This document shows, piece by piece, positions 16,216 to 23,869 of a stretch of DNA of 64,000 nucleotides. The first letter of the stretch is position 1. Each line of letters begins with the position of its first letter. The notes beneath the pieces were generated by a model. It was not told where the DNA came from. It ran no database searches and was given only the letters and a program-made list of their open reading frames with translations. The stretch comes from Marinobacter panjinensis (GTDB lineage: Bacteria; Pseudomonadota; Gammaproteobacteria; Pseudomonadales; Oleiphilaceae), in contig NZ_SZYH01000001.1 in assembly GCF_005298175.1 (NCBI RefSeq), positions 1,736,001-1,800,000 on the forward strand, read 5' to 3'. The translations under genes were made by a program, and so were the position numbers.

Positions 16216-16632
16216 CTAGGAAGACCGCATCTTCAGAGTTTCCGGACGGAACAGTGCCGTACCCAACACCAGAACAAACGCTGACAGCACAAACACCTTA
16301 TTCACAAACCAGTTCGTGCGCCAGATGGACCATTCCGGCTCCGCCAGGAACCAGATGAACAAAGTGGTGATGATCAGAATCTCAACCACAGACATGCCAA
16401 TAGCCAGCATCCGCGCATACCACGGCCTCGCCAACAGCGCCCAGGCCAGCCAGAGGTGTGCAACCGGCCACAGGTCCCAGTAAATATAAGTGGCCCACGC
16501 CTCATTGGTGGCCAGCGCAAAGACGATCGGAAACAGGTATTTGATAAAGACAGTCCAGGCCACGAGGATCACGAACAGATGTGCGAGAAACCTGGTCCAG
16601 GGGCTCCGAACATTTTCACTAGGTGATGTCAT
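16216..16632 (-). CDS. Small inner-membrane protein, about four TM segments
   Basis: 138 residues from the ATG at 16632 with an AGGAG site 7 bases upstream; an earlier in-frame GTG lies inside the dispersed repeat. Hydrophobic spans fall near 18-38, 46-66, 72-95 and 109-127, with Trp-rich loops (AWATYIYWDLWPVAHLWLAW). I see no motif tying it to a known family. It lies between repeats at 16190 and 16658, with no obvious operon partner. Confidence 0.6.
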   Translation of the reverse strand: MTSPSENVRSPWTRFLAHLFVILVAWTVFIKYLFPIVFALATNEAWATYIYWDLWPVAHLWLAWALLARPWYARMLAIGMSVVEILIITTLFIWFLAEPEWSIWRTNWFVNKVFVLSAFVLVLGTALFRPETLKMRSS

Positions 16633-16657
16633 TACGGCACTCCTGTCGGCGAGTAGG

Positions 16658-16682
16658 CAAAACCGGGACACATCTATTTTTC
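16658..16682 (-). repeat. Dispersed RAYT-associated repeat, copy 11
   Basis: Minus orientation (AAAACCGGGACACATCTATT on the plus strand, one change in the core). It supplies upstream sequence to the small membrane protein and lies just 3' of the thioredoxin gene. Confidence 0.8.
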
Positions 16683-16692
16683 AGACCTGGCG

Positions 16693-17022
16693 CTAAGTCA
16701 AAAGCCCATAAGGCCGCTCCAGCGCCGAACGAACATCGCCGATGGAGAACACCCTGGCGAATTCCGCGAATCGCTGCCCATCAAACCACAGCTGAACAAC
16801 CGGCAGAGAAAAAATACCGCGAGCCGCACATAATGGGCCGGCGGCTTCCTGGCAATCAATGTAAGCAGTGATCAATTTCGGGAATTCCTCGTTGGCAAGC
16901 TTCTCCAGCCGGGGCTTGATGGCCTGACAGACGCCGCAACTTGCGCCCCCATACAGGAGCAGCACCGCAGGGCTGGACTGGAGCAATTCCGATAAGGCCT
17001 CTTCAGAGAATATGTTTTGCAC
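16693..17022 (-). CDS. Thioredoxin-family protein
   Basis: 109 residues, thioredoxin length. A GTG start at 17022 has CGGGAG about 7 bases upstream. The active site is C29-G-V-C32 (LYGGASCGVCQAIKP) and the cis-proline loop reads FSLPVVQLWFDGQ. The CGVC pair is less common than CGPC and may shift the redox potential. It begins two bases after the CSD-DUF1294 stop on the same strand, so the two form an operon. It probably acts as a cytoplasmic thiol-disulphide protein with a specialised partner. Confidence 0.85.
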   Translation of the reverse strand: MQNIFSEEALSELLQSSPAVLLLYGGASCGVCQAIKPRLEKLANEEFPKLITAYIDCQEAAGPLCAARGIFSLPVVQLWFDGQRFAEFARVFSIGDVRSALERPYGLLT

Positions 17023-17024
17023 AG

Positions 17025-17669
17025 TTAACTCCCGAGAAGCATGACCGGCTCAATATCCAGAGCCTGCCGGGCAAACTCGGCATCCGGCCACATCAGCAGC
17101 CAGCCAAGAACCGCAAGATTGAGAATCACATTGAACCAGAAAGCCACCTGAAACGACGTTTTGCGGGTTTTGTGGCGAAAGAATTGCTGGCCCACCAGAG
17201 CCCCCGGCCAGCCACACAGAAGTTCAAACAGATGCAACCGTCCCTCAGGTACCCGTCGGTTGCCGCTCTCGGCGGCTCCTTTGTCGACCGCGTACATCAA
17301 GAAAGTAACCAGGCTCATCACCCCATAAGCGACCGGCAAAAGCAGCGGCACGTAACCCTGAAGATACAACACAGAGACCGCCCCTCCGACCGCGGCTGCA
17401 ATCAACAGAGAGACCCAGGCACCAGTCGCTGCCGCTGCCGCTGCCGCTGCGCGGTGCCGTGCAACGCCGGCGTACTGGAAACTGGCAGCCCTTAACCGGC
17501 CTTTCTCGTCTTTTGTCTGCGCGTAAACCACCTTGCAACTGGCTGAAGGCCTGCCCCGCCCCTGATAGGCGCTGATATGGGCAAACAGACGCTCACCTCC
17601 GTTTTCCGGGGTGATGAAACCGAAGCCCTTGGCATCGTTCCATGAGGTGAGTGAGCCTTTTTGATTCAC
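17025..17669 (-). CDS. Cold-shock domain fused to DUF1294 membrane domain
   Basis: 214 residues from a GTG at 17669 preceded by AAGGA; an ATG at 17762 would add non-conserved residues. The N-terminal 65 residues form a cold-shock nucleic-acid-binding domain (GFGFITPENGGERLFAHISAY). An Ala-rich linker and hydrophobic segments follow, ending in the DUF1294 signature (SLVTFLMYAVDKGAAESGNRRVPE, HLFELLCGWPGALVGQQFFRHKTRK). Such fusions are common in gammaproteobacteria and may link RNA binding to the membrane. It leads an operon with the thioredoxin-like gene. A relic of a similar N-terminus is at 6109-6171. Confidence 0.88.
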   Translation of the reverse strand: MNQKGSLTSWNDAKGFGFITPENGGERLFAHISAYQGRGRPSASCKVVYAQTKDEKGRLRAASFQYAGVARHRAAAAAAAATGAWVSLLIAAAVGGAVSVLYLQGYVPLLLPVAYGVMSLVTFLMYAVDKGAAESGNRRVPEGRLHLFELLCGWPGALVGQQFFRHKTRKTSFQVAFWFNVILNLAVLGWLLMWPDAEFARQALDIEPVMLLGS

Positions 17670-17896
17670 CTGATGATTCCTTGAATAGTCATTTTTGTGG
17701 CTGGCAGAAAGAGCCCAGAGACCTGAAACGAAATCCAGCCCGGCTTCCCCATGCGATTTCACGAGATTTTACTCCGGTTACCCCTTCAGTTCATAGCAAG
17801 CTCATCAACGCCCAGCTACCATGTCGCGCCGCCATGAGCTCCGGCTTATCGGCAGGAAATACCCAAAATAATCAGATAAATAAGAAGGAATCTACT

Positions 17897-18448
17897 GTGC
17901 GAAACGCAAAGATCCTGGCAGTACTGGCAGCGCTGATCTACCTCACCGGCTGCGCGTCCGGCGCCAAGATGGGCAACATGGTGTATGAGGGGCCAGTGAA
18001 GGCCTACGACACAACCCTGGAAAACAATGTGGATGTCACCAACGTCTCGGGCGGCGAGGAAACCAACCCTGCTTGGACCTCCGAGATCGACAACGACGCC
18101 TTCGCAGGCGCCCTGAAACAAACCCTGCAGAAACAGGGCCTGCTTTCCGGCTCCGGCCGCTATCAGCTCGAAGCTCTCCTGCTTGAGGTGGACCAACCCA
18201 TGTTTGGGCTGAACTTCGAAGTGACCACCCAAGTGAAATACATCCTGACTGACCGCGATAACAACGGAGCGGTAGTCATGAACGAAACGATTGTCGCCCC
18301 CTATACCGCCACAGTTGGCGATGCCTTTGCCGCCATCAAGCGTCTGAGACTGGCCAACGAAGGATCCGGAAAAGCGAATATCCAGGGCCTGGTTGAGAAA
18401 CTCTCCGAACTACGAATCCAGCCCGGCGACATCTCCCTGGCGCAATAA
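17897..18448 (+). CDS. Hypothetical lipoprotein
   Basis: 183 residues from a GTG at 17897 with AAGGAA 7 bases upstream. The signal peptide ends in a lipobox (ALIYLTGC), so it is lipid-anchored, probably to the outer membrane. After the cysteine come AKMGNMVYEGPVKAYDTTLE and a beta-rich domain, including YQLEALLLEVDQPMFGLNFE and TTQVKYILTDRDNNGAVVMN. It is followed 36 bases later by a second lipoprotein gene with a PEGA-like repeat, so the pair is probably co-transcribed. No enzymatic motif is seen. Confidence 0.75.
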   Translation: MRNAKILAVLAALIYLTGCASGAKMGNMVYEGPVKAYDTTLENNVDVTNVSGGEETNPAWTSEIDNDAFAGALKQTLQKQGLLSGSGRYQLEALLLEVDQPMFGLNFEVTTQVKYILTDRDNNGAVVMNETIVAPYTATVGDAFAAIKRLRLANEGSGKANIQGLVEKLSELRIQPGDISLAQ

Positions 18449-18484
18449 CTTTCCTGGAATTCAACCCTATTACAAGGAAGCATC

Positions 18485-19099
18485 ATGAAGTATCCGCTCC
18501 TACTCACATTGGCCGCCATCGCGTTTCTGTCTACCGGTTGCGCATCGGTGGTATCCGGAACCGACCAGAAACTCACCTTCAACAGCGAGCCTGAAGAAGC
18601 CACCGTTACTGTTTCCGGCCGTGTGCTCGGTAAAACGCCGCTGACTGTGCCGGTAGACCGGGGCTCCAACCAATCCATTACCTTTGAAAAGGAGGGCTAC
18701 AAGACCTACACCGCTCAGCTTTCCACCACAACCAACCCGTGGTTCTTCGGTAACATCGTGCTTGGCGGGCTGGTGGGCTCCACTACCGATGGCGTCTCCG
18801 GTGCCATTCACGAGTTTTCCCCGGACCAGTACTTCGTCACCCTGAAGCCTGACACACCAACGGGACTCTCAACCTCCAGGCCGCGACAGATTAAGGAAAT
18901 CATCATCGCGTTCAGCGGAGAATTTCGCCACGAGCTGGCAAGCGGCGGTGGTGAAAAGGTGGACACCATCGTGCAACTGCTGGATATCGACGCCTTGGAG
19001 AAAGACACCACCATCCGGGCACTGAACCAGCTTGCGCTGGCGAACGAGAACGACCTTGAGCTGGCTAAAACGATTATTGAGGTTTACGACGTTCAGTAA
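18485..19099 (+). CDS. PEGA-domain lipoprotein
   Basis: 204 residues. The ATG at 18485 has AAGGAAG upstream. The lipobox is LSTGC at about residue 19. Residues 30-75 form a PEGA repeat (EATVTVSGRVLGKTPLTVPV, then ITFEKEGYKTYTAQL), a small beta domain found on surface and wall-associated proteins. A Gly-rich hydrophobic stretch (FGNIVLGGLVGSTTDGVSGA) follows, similar to proteins associated with cell-envelope assembly. It forms a pair with the lipoprotein at 17897. Function unknown. Confidence 0.82.
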   Translation: MKYPLLLTLAAIAFLSTGCASVVSGTDQKLTFNSEPEEATVTVSGRVLGKTPLTVPVDRGSNQSITFEKEGYKTYTAQLSTTTNPWFFGNIVLGGLVGSTTDGVSGAIHEFSPDQYFVTLKPDTPTGLSTSRPRQIKEIIIAFSGEFRHELASGGGEKVDTIVQLLDIDALEKDTTIRALNQLALANENDLELAKTIIEVYDVQ

Positions 19100-19111
19100 C
19101 GATCCACTCTC

Positions 19112-19135
19112 GAAACCGGGGCAGATCTATTTTTC
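19112..19135 (-). repeat. Dispersed RAYT-associated repeat, copy 12
   Basis: Minus orientation with one change (GGGGCAGATCTATTTTTC on the plus strand). It is the left edge of RAYT element D. Confidence 0.82.
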
Positions 19136-19820
19136 AGCTGCCGGTCTCCCCGGCTTGCGAGTTTCAATTCTGATACCGATACGGCTCTCAATTTCATCCA
19201 CGAACTTGTTACCGCAGGTCAGCTTGTTGCTATTGATCGCCGCACGAATCAATTCATCTGAAGGCGAATCATTTTCCCGCTCAACAAACTGCCGATAGGA
19301 CTCAACCCTCGTCTGATGACTGCCTGGACGAGCCCGAAAGGTGTCGGGCTCGTCCAGGCATTGGCAATGTGACACCCCCTACCCGCGCAGAATAGCTCGA
19401 CCACTCATACAACCCAGGTTTATCCACCATCCCTGCTTTAACAGGATTGAGTTCCACATAACGACAGCAAGCCAACAGGTAGGCATCAGTATCAATCGGG
19501 CTAATCTTGTAGCGCCCTTCCCAGAGAGAACCACTGCGTTTTTCGAGGGCATTTACAAAGCGTGTTTGACGACCAGCCAGACGCTTCATCAATTGAGGAA
19601 TTGCGGTCAGATTGTCGTTTGCCTGAACGACCAGGTGAACATGGTTCGTCATCAGGCAATAGCTGAACACATCCAGCTCATAGATCCGCTTCCATTCCTG
19701 AAGGTTTGCGAGGTAGTACTCAAATTCACGGCGCTCGACAAACACCGGTTGGCGGTTACGGCCGCGTTGGAAAACATGGTGGGAAAAACCGGGCACAATC
19801 ACCCTGGCCTGTCGTGGCGT
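19127..19820 (-). pseudogene. RAYT-type Y1 transposase, frameshifted
   Basis: The minus strand encodes a REP-associated tyrosine transposase: VIVPGFSHHVFQRGRNRQPV, the metal-site region MTNHVHLVVQANDN (HxH), LTAIPQLMKRLAGRQTRFVN, and the catalytic-Tyr region TDAYLLACCRYVELNPVKAG and YEWSSY. The frame breaks after this at a perfect palindrome (19321-19360). The C-terminal part (SYRQFVERENDSPSD, RKPGRPAAEK) continues in another frame. The start codon is ACG (19818-19820) where relics B and C have ATG. It is therefore recently inactive but largely whole. Confidence 0.85.
19321..19360. repeat. Perfect 17-bp inverted repeat inside the RAYT pseudogene
   Basis: The arms TGCCTGGACGAGCCCGA (19321-19337) and its exact reverse complement (19344-19360) enclose a 6-base loop AAGGTG. 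It sits at the RAYT frameshift. It has the form of a REP hairpin, the type of structure RAYT enzymes act on, but no T-run to suggest a terminator. Confidence 0.85.
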
Positions 19821-19939
19821 CAGATTCTCCTTGCTTTTGAAGCACAGAATCCGTTCTGTGCATTGAAGGTCGATGTTAACCGAACTACAAAGCCGGTTAG
19901 ATAGGGGCTAAAATTGGCCTCGAGGCACTGGAGAAGCCG

Positions 19940-19965
19940 GAAAAATAAATCTGTCCCGGTTTTCC
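19940..19965 (+). repeat. Dispersed RAYT-associated repeat, copy 13
   Basis: ATAAATCTGTCCCGGTTTT variant, right edge of RAYT element D. Confidence 0.85.
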
Positions 19966-20192
19966 CAAGTGCGCCATTATCTTTTGAAGAACCGCATGAT
20001 AACGAGCGAAAATAACTGTCTGAATTAAAATTTCCAGACAATAAACATTTTCGAATGAAGCAATTAAACTTTATTAAAAAAATCTCTCATAGAATATCAG
20101 ACAAATCGAAAAATTGAATACTAAACCCTCAAACCGTTACCCGGTTCATTTTTTTCGGATAAAACACGATCTTAAACCAAACCCTTTAAATC
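19966..20192. other. AT-rich intergenic region 3' of the deaminase gene
   Basis: Composition drops sharply compared with the left side. No gene is seen. A short AACCG/CGGTT inverted repeat followed by T residues lies near 20135-20160, but it faces the wrong way to end the deaminase gene. Confidence 0.4.
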
Positions 20193-22010
20193 TTATAAAT
20201 CTTCTTTCAACCTGTCCAATTCGCCCTGAAGGCGCCCATTTTTATACTCTAGCTCCTTAATTCTAGCTCGGAGCTCTGACTTCACATTTGGTACGTTAAG
20301 CATTTCTGATATTTTTAACTCTTCCTTATATGGCATAATTGGATCAAATAATTGTTGATAAGCACGACCCACAGCACCGGTAAAGAGGCATAGGTCAGGC
20401 TGTCGCCCCCCAATTCTGAGAATTTGGTCCTTAGCAATCCCAGGATAAGGATCGATATAAAATATTTTCGTTATTCCAATCTGGTATGCTTTTTTTGAGC
20501 ACAACTCACAAGGACTAGCGGTCGTAAATAGAACACCACCTTCCAGAGGTTGTCCTCCATATTTACTAATCTGAATAAAAGCATTTTCCTCGGCATGAAG
20601 TGCCCTTGTATGCACCTGATTTTTTTCTCCATCCAGCGAATTCTGTATGTCTTTGAAGCAAAAACTACACGGAATTCCGCTAGAAGTGGAAGAACCAACT
20701 CCACGACCATAAATTCGATCAACTAAACCACGAAATTCGGAGTTTTCTTTTTCGTACTTAGAGTATGCATCTCGATCTTCGCCTTTTTGCAAATCCTCTA
20801 CATTTCTGAGATTACAAGGCGTTTGCCCCTGAGCCACATCATTCCAACCAATGGCTTTAACCGAGTAGTTAGCGTCCGCCACTGCGGCGCCAACTTGCCG
20901 AGAAATACATCCAGAGTTAACCTTTGCATCAAAAGCAAGTTGCATACACCTCTCACTTCTGGATGGAGTAACTAGACCTGGATGCATCATTAGCGCCAAA
21001 TATTTTACTAACTGTTTTTTTAACTCCCTGTATCCGCTTCCGGCATCTTCTTGGTTAAAAATATGAACATCCGCCAACTGTATACATCTAGGAATATCTT
21101 GTGAAAAGAAAAATTCGTCACCTTTTAGCTTTTCCGGATTTTCTCTGAGGTCTACGGCCTTTATTTTCACATCAGTTAAGTTCAGATCTCTCCGTAATCT
21201 TGCCTTTCTATCAGAATCATGTGCTGAGATAGCCATTAAGTAAAAAGAAGAATAGCGCTCCCTAAAAAAAGATGCCTCGAATGGATTTCGAATTGCATCC
21301 AAACAGACCAATACTCTTTCTGAATTTTTGAGGCTTCGTCTTCTTAGCAGCTTAATTAATTTGTTTGCACGCTGCGCTAGTTTATATATATTATCTGGTT
21401 TAAAAACATCACTATAGGCCAGACCGGATCGCCTTATATTGTTGGCGAACGATTGATAAAGCTTAGTGAACGTTCCGGTCGAAAAAATATCGACGCTTTT
21501 GCGTATAATCTGAGTGAATTCGGGCACCTTTTTAAAGTAAAAATCATAAATAAAATCTTCATCCAGTCCACCTTCTGATTTTTCAACCATTAGCTTTGCC
21601 TGCACTCTCTCTTCATGCAGTTTATTAAAATCTTCTTCGAAACCGGCGCCTAATTTTTGCCGGATATCTACAACATCTAAACCAGCTAGCGACGACAAGA
21701 AGGCTGAAAATGAGCCAAAGTCGTTTTCGAGAACAAAAGTTGTAATCAGATCTCTAAGCTGAATATGATGGAATCGACCCCAGTTTTTATCCAAGTATTC
21801 GTAAAGAACTTTATATTTCCTATCTTCATCACTCTCAAAGTTTACTGACACCGGGCGAGGCGGGCAAAATGATTCAAACGATGAGGCAAGCAATCGGGCT
21901 GCAGTGGTGCATCCTGATCCGGTCCGCCCAGTCAAACCAACAACAATGAATTTTCTTCTCTCTTCAAAAACCTTATTTAGGGCAGACTTTGACTTACTTG
22001 CGTTACTCAT
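20193..22010 (-). CDS. avcD: AvcD-type anti-phage dCTP deaminase
   Basis: 605 residues from the ATG at 22010; the ATG at 22022 adds four residues and is less well placed. The N-terminal P-loop NTPase-like domain has GLTGRTGSGCTTAARLL (about 25-41). The C-terminal half is a zinc cytidine/dCMP deaminase domain with HAE at about 472-474 and PCELC at about 500-504, plus an extra CSFC pair near 448. This two-domain layout matches AvcD/DCD enzymes, which deplete dCTP during phage infection and are held in check in Vibrio by the sRNA AvcI. The gene is strikingly AT-rich and follows a broken NERD gene, both signs of acquisition. No AvcI-like RNA could be identified with confidence. Confidence 0.88.
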   Translation of the reverse strand: MSNASKSKSALNKVFEERRKFIVVGLTGRTGSGCTTAARLLASSFESFCPPRPVSVNFESDEDRKYKVLYEYLDKNWGRFHHIQLRDLITTFVLENDFGSFSAFLSSLAGLDVVDIRQKLGAGFEEDFNKLHEERVQAKLMVEKSEGGLDEDFIYDFYFKKVPEFTQIIRKSVDIFSTGTFTKLYQSFANNIRRSGLAYSDVFKPDNIYKLAQRANKLIKLLRRRSLKNSERVLVCLDAIRNPFEASFFRERYSSFYLMAISAHDSDRKARLRRDLNLTDVKIKAVDLRENPEKLKGDEFFFSQDIPRCIQLADVHIFNQEDAGSGYRELKKQLVKYLALMMHPGLVTPSRSERCMQLAFDAKVNSGCISRQVGAAVADANYSVKAIGWNDVAQGQTPCNLRNVEDLQKGEDRDAYSKYEKENSEFRGLVDRIYGRGVGSSTSSGIPCSFCFKDIQNSLDGEKNQVHTRALHAEENAFIQISKYGGQPLEGGVLFTTASPCELCSKKAYQIGITKIFYIDPYPGIAKDQILRIGGRQPDLCLFTGAVGRAYQQLFDPIMPYKEELKISEMLNVPNVKSELRARIKELEYKNGRLQGELDRLKEDL

Positions 22011-22023
22011 AAATCTCACCAAT

Positions 22024-22341
22024 TAATTTTTAATCCAGTCGCATTGCTTTTTGCTACCGAAGATCCTGCCCGTCGTGTTCTTAGGTTCCACCACAAACAT
22101 CACTTACCGGGAAACAATGATGTAGTCGATCTGGGTGGTACCATCCTCTGTGGGCAGGATGACATTTTTGATTGATCGGGTGGTAACGGTCTTTGTCGAG
22201 GAACAGGCGAGCGGAGACGTTAACAATGAATTCGCCCAGATGGCCTGTGAACCACCGGGAACGCAGAACGGCTACCAGCAGCACGAGTGGTATGAAATAC
22301 CAGAAGTGTAAAAAAGGCTGTATCAGTACTGAGGGGTCCAT
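22024..22341 (-). pseudogene. Broken N-terminal part of a NERD-domain protein gene
   Basis: An ATG at 22341 with AGGGAAAA upstream starts a membrane segment (FLHFWYFIPLVLLVAVL) and then RSRWFTGHLGEFIVNVSARL, typical of NERD nuclease-related proteins. A frameshift after DKDRYHPIN moves the family sequence to another frame (NVILPTEDGTTQIDYIIVSR). A TAA then interrupts it, and MFVVEPKNTTGRIFGSKKQ follows. Homology ends at about 22030, next to the ribosome-binding site of avcD. The C-terminal part is gone. Confidence 0.8.
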
Positions 22342-22452
22342 TGGCCGTTTTCCCTAACAATCGGTACTTCCGTAGCGTTTAGCTACCTAAGGTAGACCAT
22401 CCCAGCGCTACTTGTCTGCCCCAATTACAAAAATATGTAAACTTTATGCCAC

Positions 22453-22485
22453 AAAAAAAGCTGCAAGGCATTGCCTCGCAGCTTT
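22453..22485 (-). terminator. Rho-independent terminator
   Basis: On the minus strand, AAAGCTGCGAGGCA pairs with TGCCTTGCAGCTTT around a tiny loop and runs into TTTT. It lies about 70 bases after the stop of the small secreted protein at 22554, so it ends the short ureG-relic/small-protein unit. Confidence 0.85.
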
Positions 22486-22553
22486 CTGTTTTCCCAATGC
22501 TTTTTTGTCAGGCCTGCCCAATACTAAGTTGCTTGAGGCCCGCAATATTAGCG

Positions 22554-22739
22554 TTAGTCCTGCCCATCCCGCTTGTGCCGAATCAGGGCAAAGAGGCCAA
22601 CGGCAGCAGCCGAACCAGCCGCCAGCAGGTACTCAATATGCACCCCATCACCGAGGGCTTCATGTCCGGCATGGCCCCAGGCTAAGCCAGAAACGAGAAG
22701 CAGGCTGGCCGTCAGAGTGAGTCGATTGCGTAGTTTCAT
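22554..22739 (-). CDS. Small secreted protein, second copy of the gene after ureG
   Basis: 61 residues from an ATG at 22739 with GGAGATACATCC upstream. A signal peptide (MKLRNRLTLTASLLLVSGLA) is followed by HAGHEALGDGVHIEYLLAAG, one membrane span, and a short basic tail. The protein is about half identical to the one at 25878-26057, and both follow ureG or a ureG relic. The mature N-terminus with two His resembles the start of HupE/UreJ-type metal permeases, but the rest of such a protein is absent. It is an intact frame and may be expressed. Confidence 0.7.
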   Translation of the reverse strand: MKLRNRLTLTASLLLVSGLAWGHAGHEALGDGVHIEYLLAAGSAAAVGLFALIRHKRDGQD

Positions 22740-22783
22740 GGATGTATCTCCGTAGTGCGTTAAACGTTCAAGATTCGTTGTCT

Positions 22784-23130
22784 TTAGGCAGTTTCAGCCA
22801 CTTTCCCCGGCCGGCGCTCGGGCAACATGCCCCGCTCCAGAATGAAGCTGATGATCGTCTCCAGCCCTACCCCGTCATACAGGTTGGTAAACACGAACGG
22901 CCGCTCACCGCGCATTTTCTTGCTGTCCCGATCCATCACATCCAGAGAGGCGTGCACCTGTTCAGCAATGTCGATCTTGTTGATGATCAGCAGGTCGGAC
23001 TTGGTGATGCCGGGTCCGCCCTTGCGGGGGATCTTGTCGCCGCCGGATTCCACCAGTGCCAGCGCCAGTTCAAAGTTGGGTGGCTGCTCTGCAGGTCGCC
23101 GATAGCGGCGGGCGAGCAACCGCCGGTTTC
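22784..23130 (-). pseudogene. Second, decayed copy of ureG (3' half)
   Basis: It encodes the second half of UreG ([20 protein letters not shown] and the C-terminal [14 protein letters not shown]) with many silent differences from the intact ureG. A 72-base in-frame deletion lies between two TTGTCGCCG copies (26348-26356 and 26420-26428 in the intact gene). A further small deletion lies near 23100. It is cut at CCGCCGGTTTC, where a dispersed repeat begins. The P-loop half is missing, so there is no GTPase function. Confidence 0.85.
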
Positions 23131-23155
23131 AAGAAATAGATATGTACCAGTTTTA
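23131..23155 (+). repeat. Dispersed RAYT-associated repeat, copy 14 (degenerate)
   Basis: AAGAAATAGATATGTACCAG followed by TTTTA; three changes from the core. It is fused to the ureG relic at the same ureG position as the copy at 12293. It is the rightmost copy seen. Confidence 0.65.
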
Positions 23156-23329
23156 CTATTGATATTGCCGACTATGCTGCGGGGTTGATTGGCTATATCC
23201 CATAATGGGACTGTGCTCTGTATGGTTTCCGTACTCGTGCCTCCTGTTCGAGTAGGTGCCCTGTTAGTGCTTAGTGGTCACCAGTGACCGGGGTTCGGAT
23301 CACAGTTAAAAAGTCAGACGGTCTACCGT

Positions 23330-23869
23330 TTAATATTTTACCCCAAGCGCTAATTCTGCAGCCGCAAAGTATTCCGTTAGCTGGGTGAAATTGTTTTCGA
23401 GCAAGAGAACGTCAGGGTGGTCCCTGATGTCGTTTAAACCCATAGATACATGGAGACGATCATCTTCGTCCATGCGGTTAGCATCGTGGTCACTGCTGCC
23501 GGGACGTCCGCGAGCAACACAGCGTGCCACTCGTACTTCGATAAAAGCATCGACGTATAGGACCAATGGACTGTGTCCGAAAAGTCGCCGAACGCAATCG
23601 ATCTCTTTCATAGATCGCAGGCCGGTCAACACAACCCGCCGATGGGATGGTGCGGTACGAAACAGTTCATTGGGCACCGCACAGGGATTACCGATCAGCG
23701 TCCGCGCGGCGAACTCATCAAGGGTTTCCGCACCTTTCCCATCTCGTTCAAAAAGCATTCGCATTACGTCACTTGCTTCTACATGACACAACTTGTGCCG
23801 CGCTTCCAAATGAGCCCCGAGAACACTCTTCCCGGCACAGCGTGGTCCCACAACAATCAGCTTCACCAT
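23330..23869 (-). CDS. P-loop kinase, small-molecule or nucleotide kinase-like
   Basis: 179 residues from the ATG at 23869 (MVKLIVVGPRCAGKS); an ATG at 23878 adds three residues. The Walker A motif GPRCAGKS is at about 8-15. A second acidic strand (LVLYVDAFIEVRVARC) and an Arg-rich lid-like segment (CVARGRPGSSDHDANRMDED) resemble nucleoside, shikimate or dephospho-CoA kinases. Size fits a single-domain kinase. The start lies inside the end of the GHMP kinase gene, so the two are translationally coupled. It is the last gene of the three-gene operon. The substrate is unknown. Confidence 0.72.
   Translation of the reverse strand: MVKLIVVGPRCAGKSVLGAHLEARHKLCHVEASDVMRMLFERDGKGAETLDEFAARTLIGNPCAVPNELFRTAPSHRRVVLTGLRSMKEIDCVRRLFGHSPLVLYVDAFIEVRVARCVARGRPGSSDHDANRMDEDDRLHVSMGLNDIRDHPDVLLLENNFTQLTEYFAAAELALGVKY

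Larger units (their letters stand above)
19112..19965 (-). mobile_element. Element D, most complete RAYT unit bounded by repeats
   Basis: A unit of about 850 bases has one dispersed repeat at each end in opposite orientation (19112-19135 minus, 19940-19965 plus). It carries the whole RAYT gene apart from damage near 19300-19380. It is the best guide in this window to the intact form of the element: repeat, 3' end of the gene, gene body, conserved upstream flank of about 120 bases, repeat. Confidence 0.8.

Noticed and set aside
17405..17450. GCT/GCC triplet run suggesting a simple repeat
   Set aside because: It is the Ala-rich linker of the CSD-DUF1294 protein.
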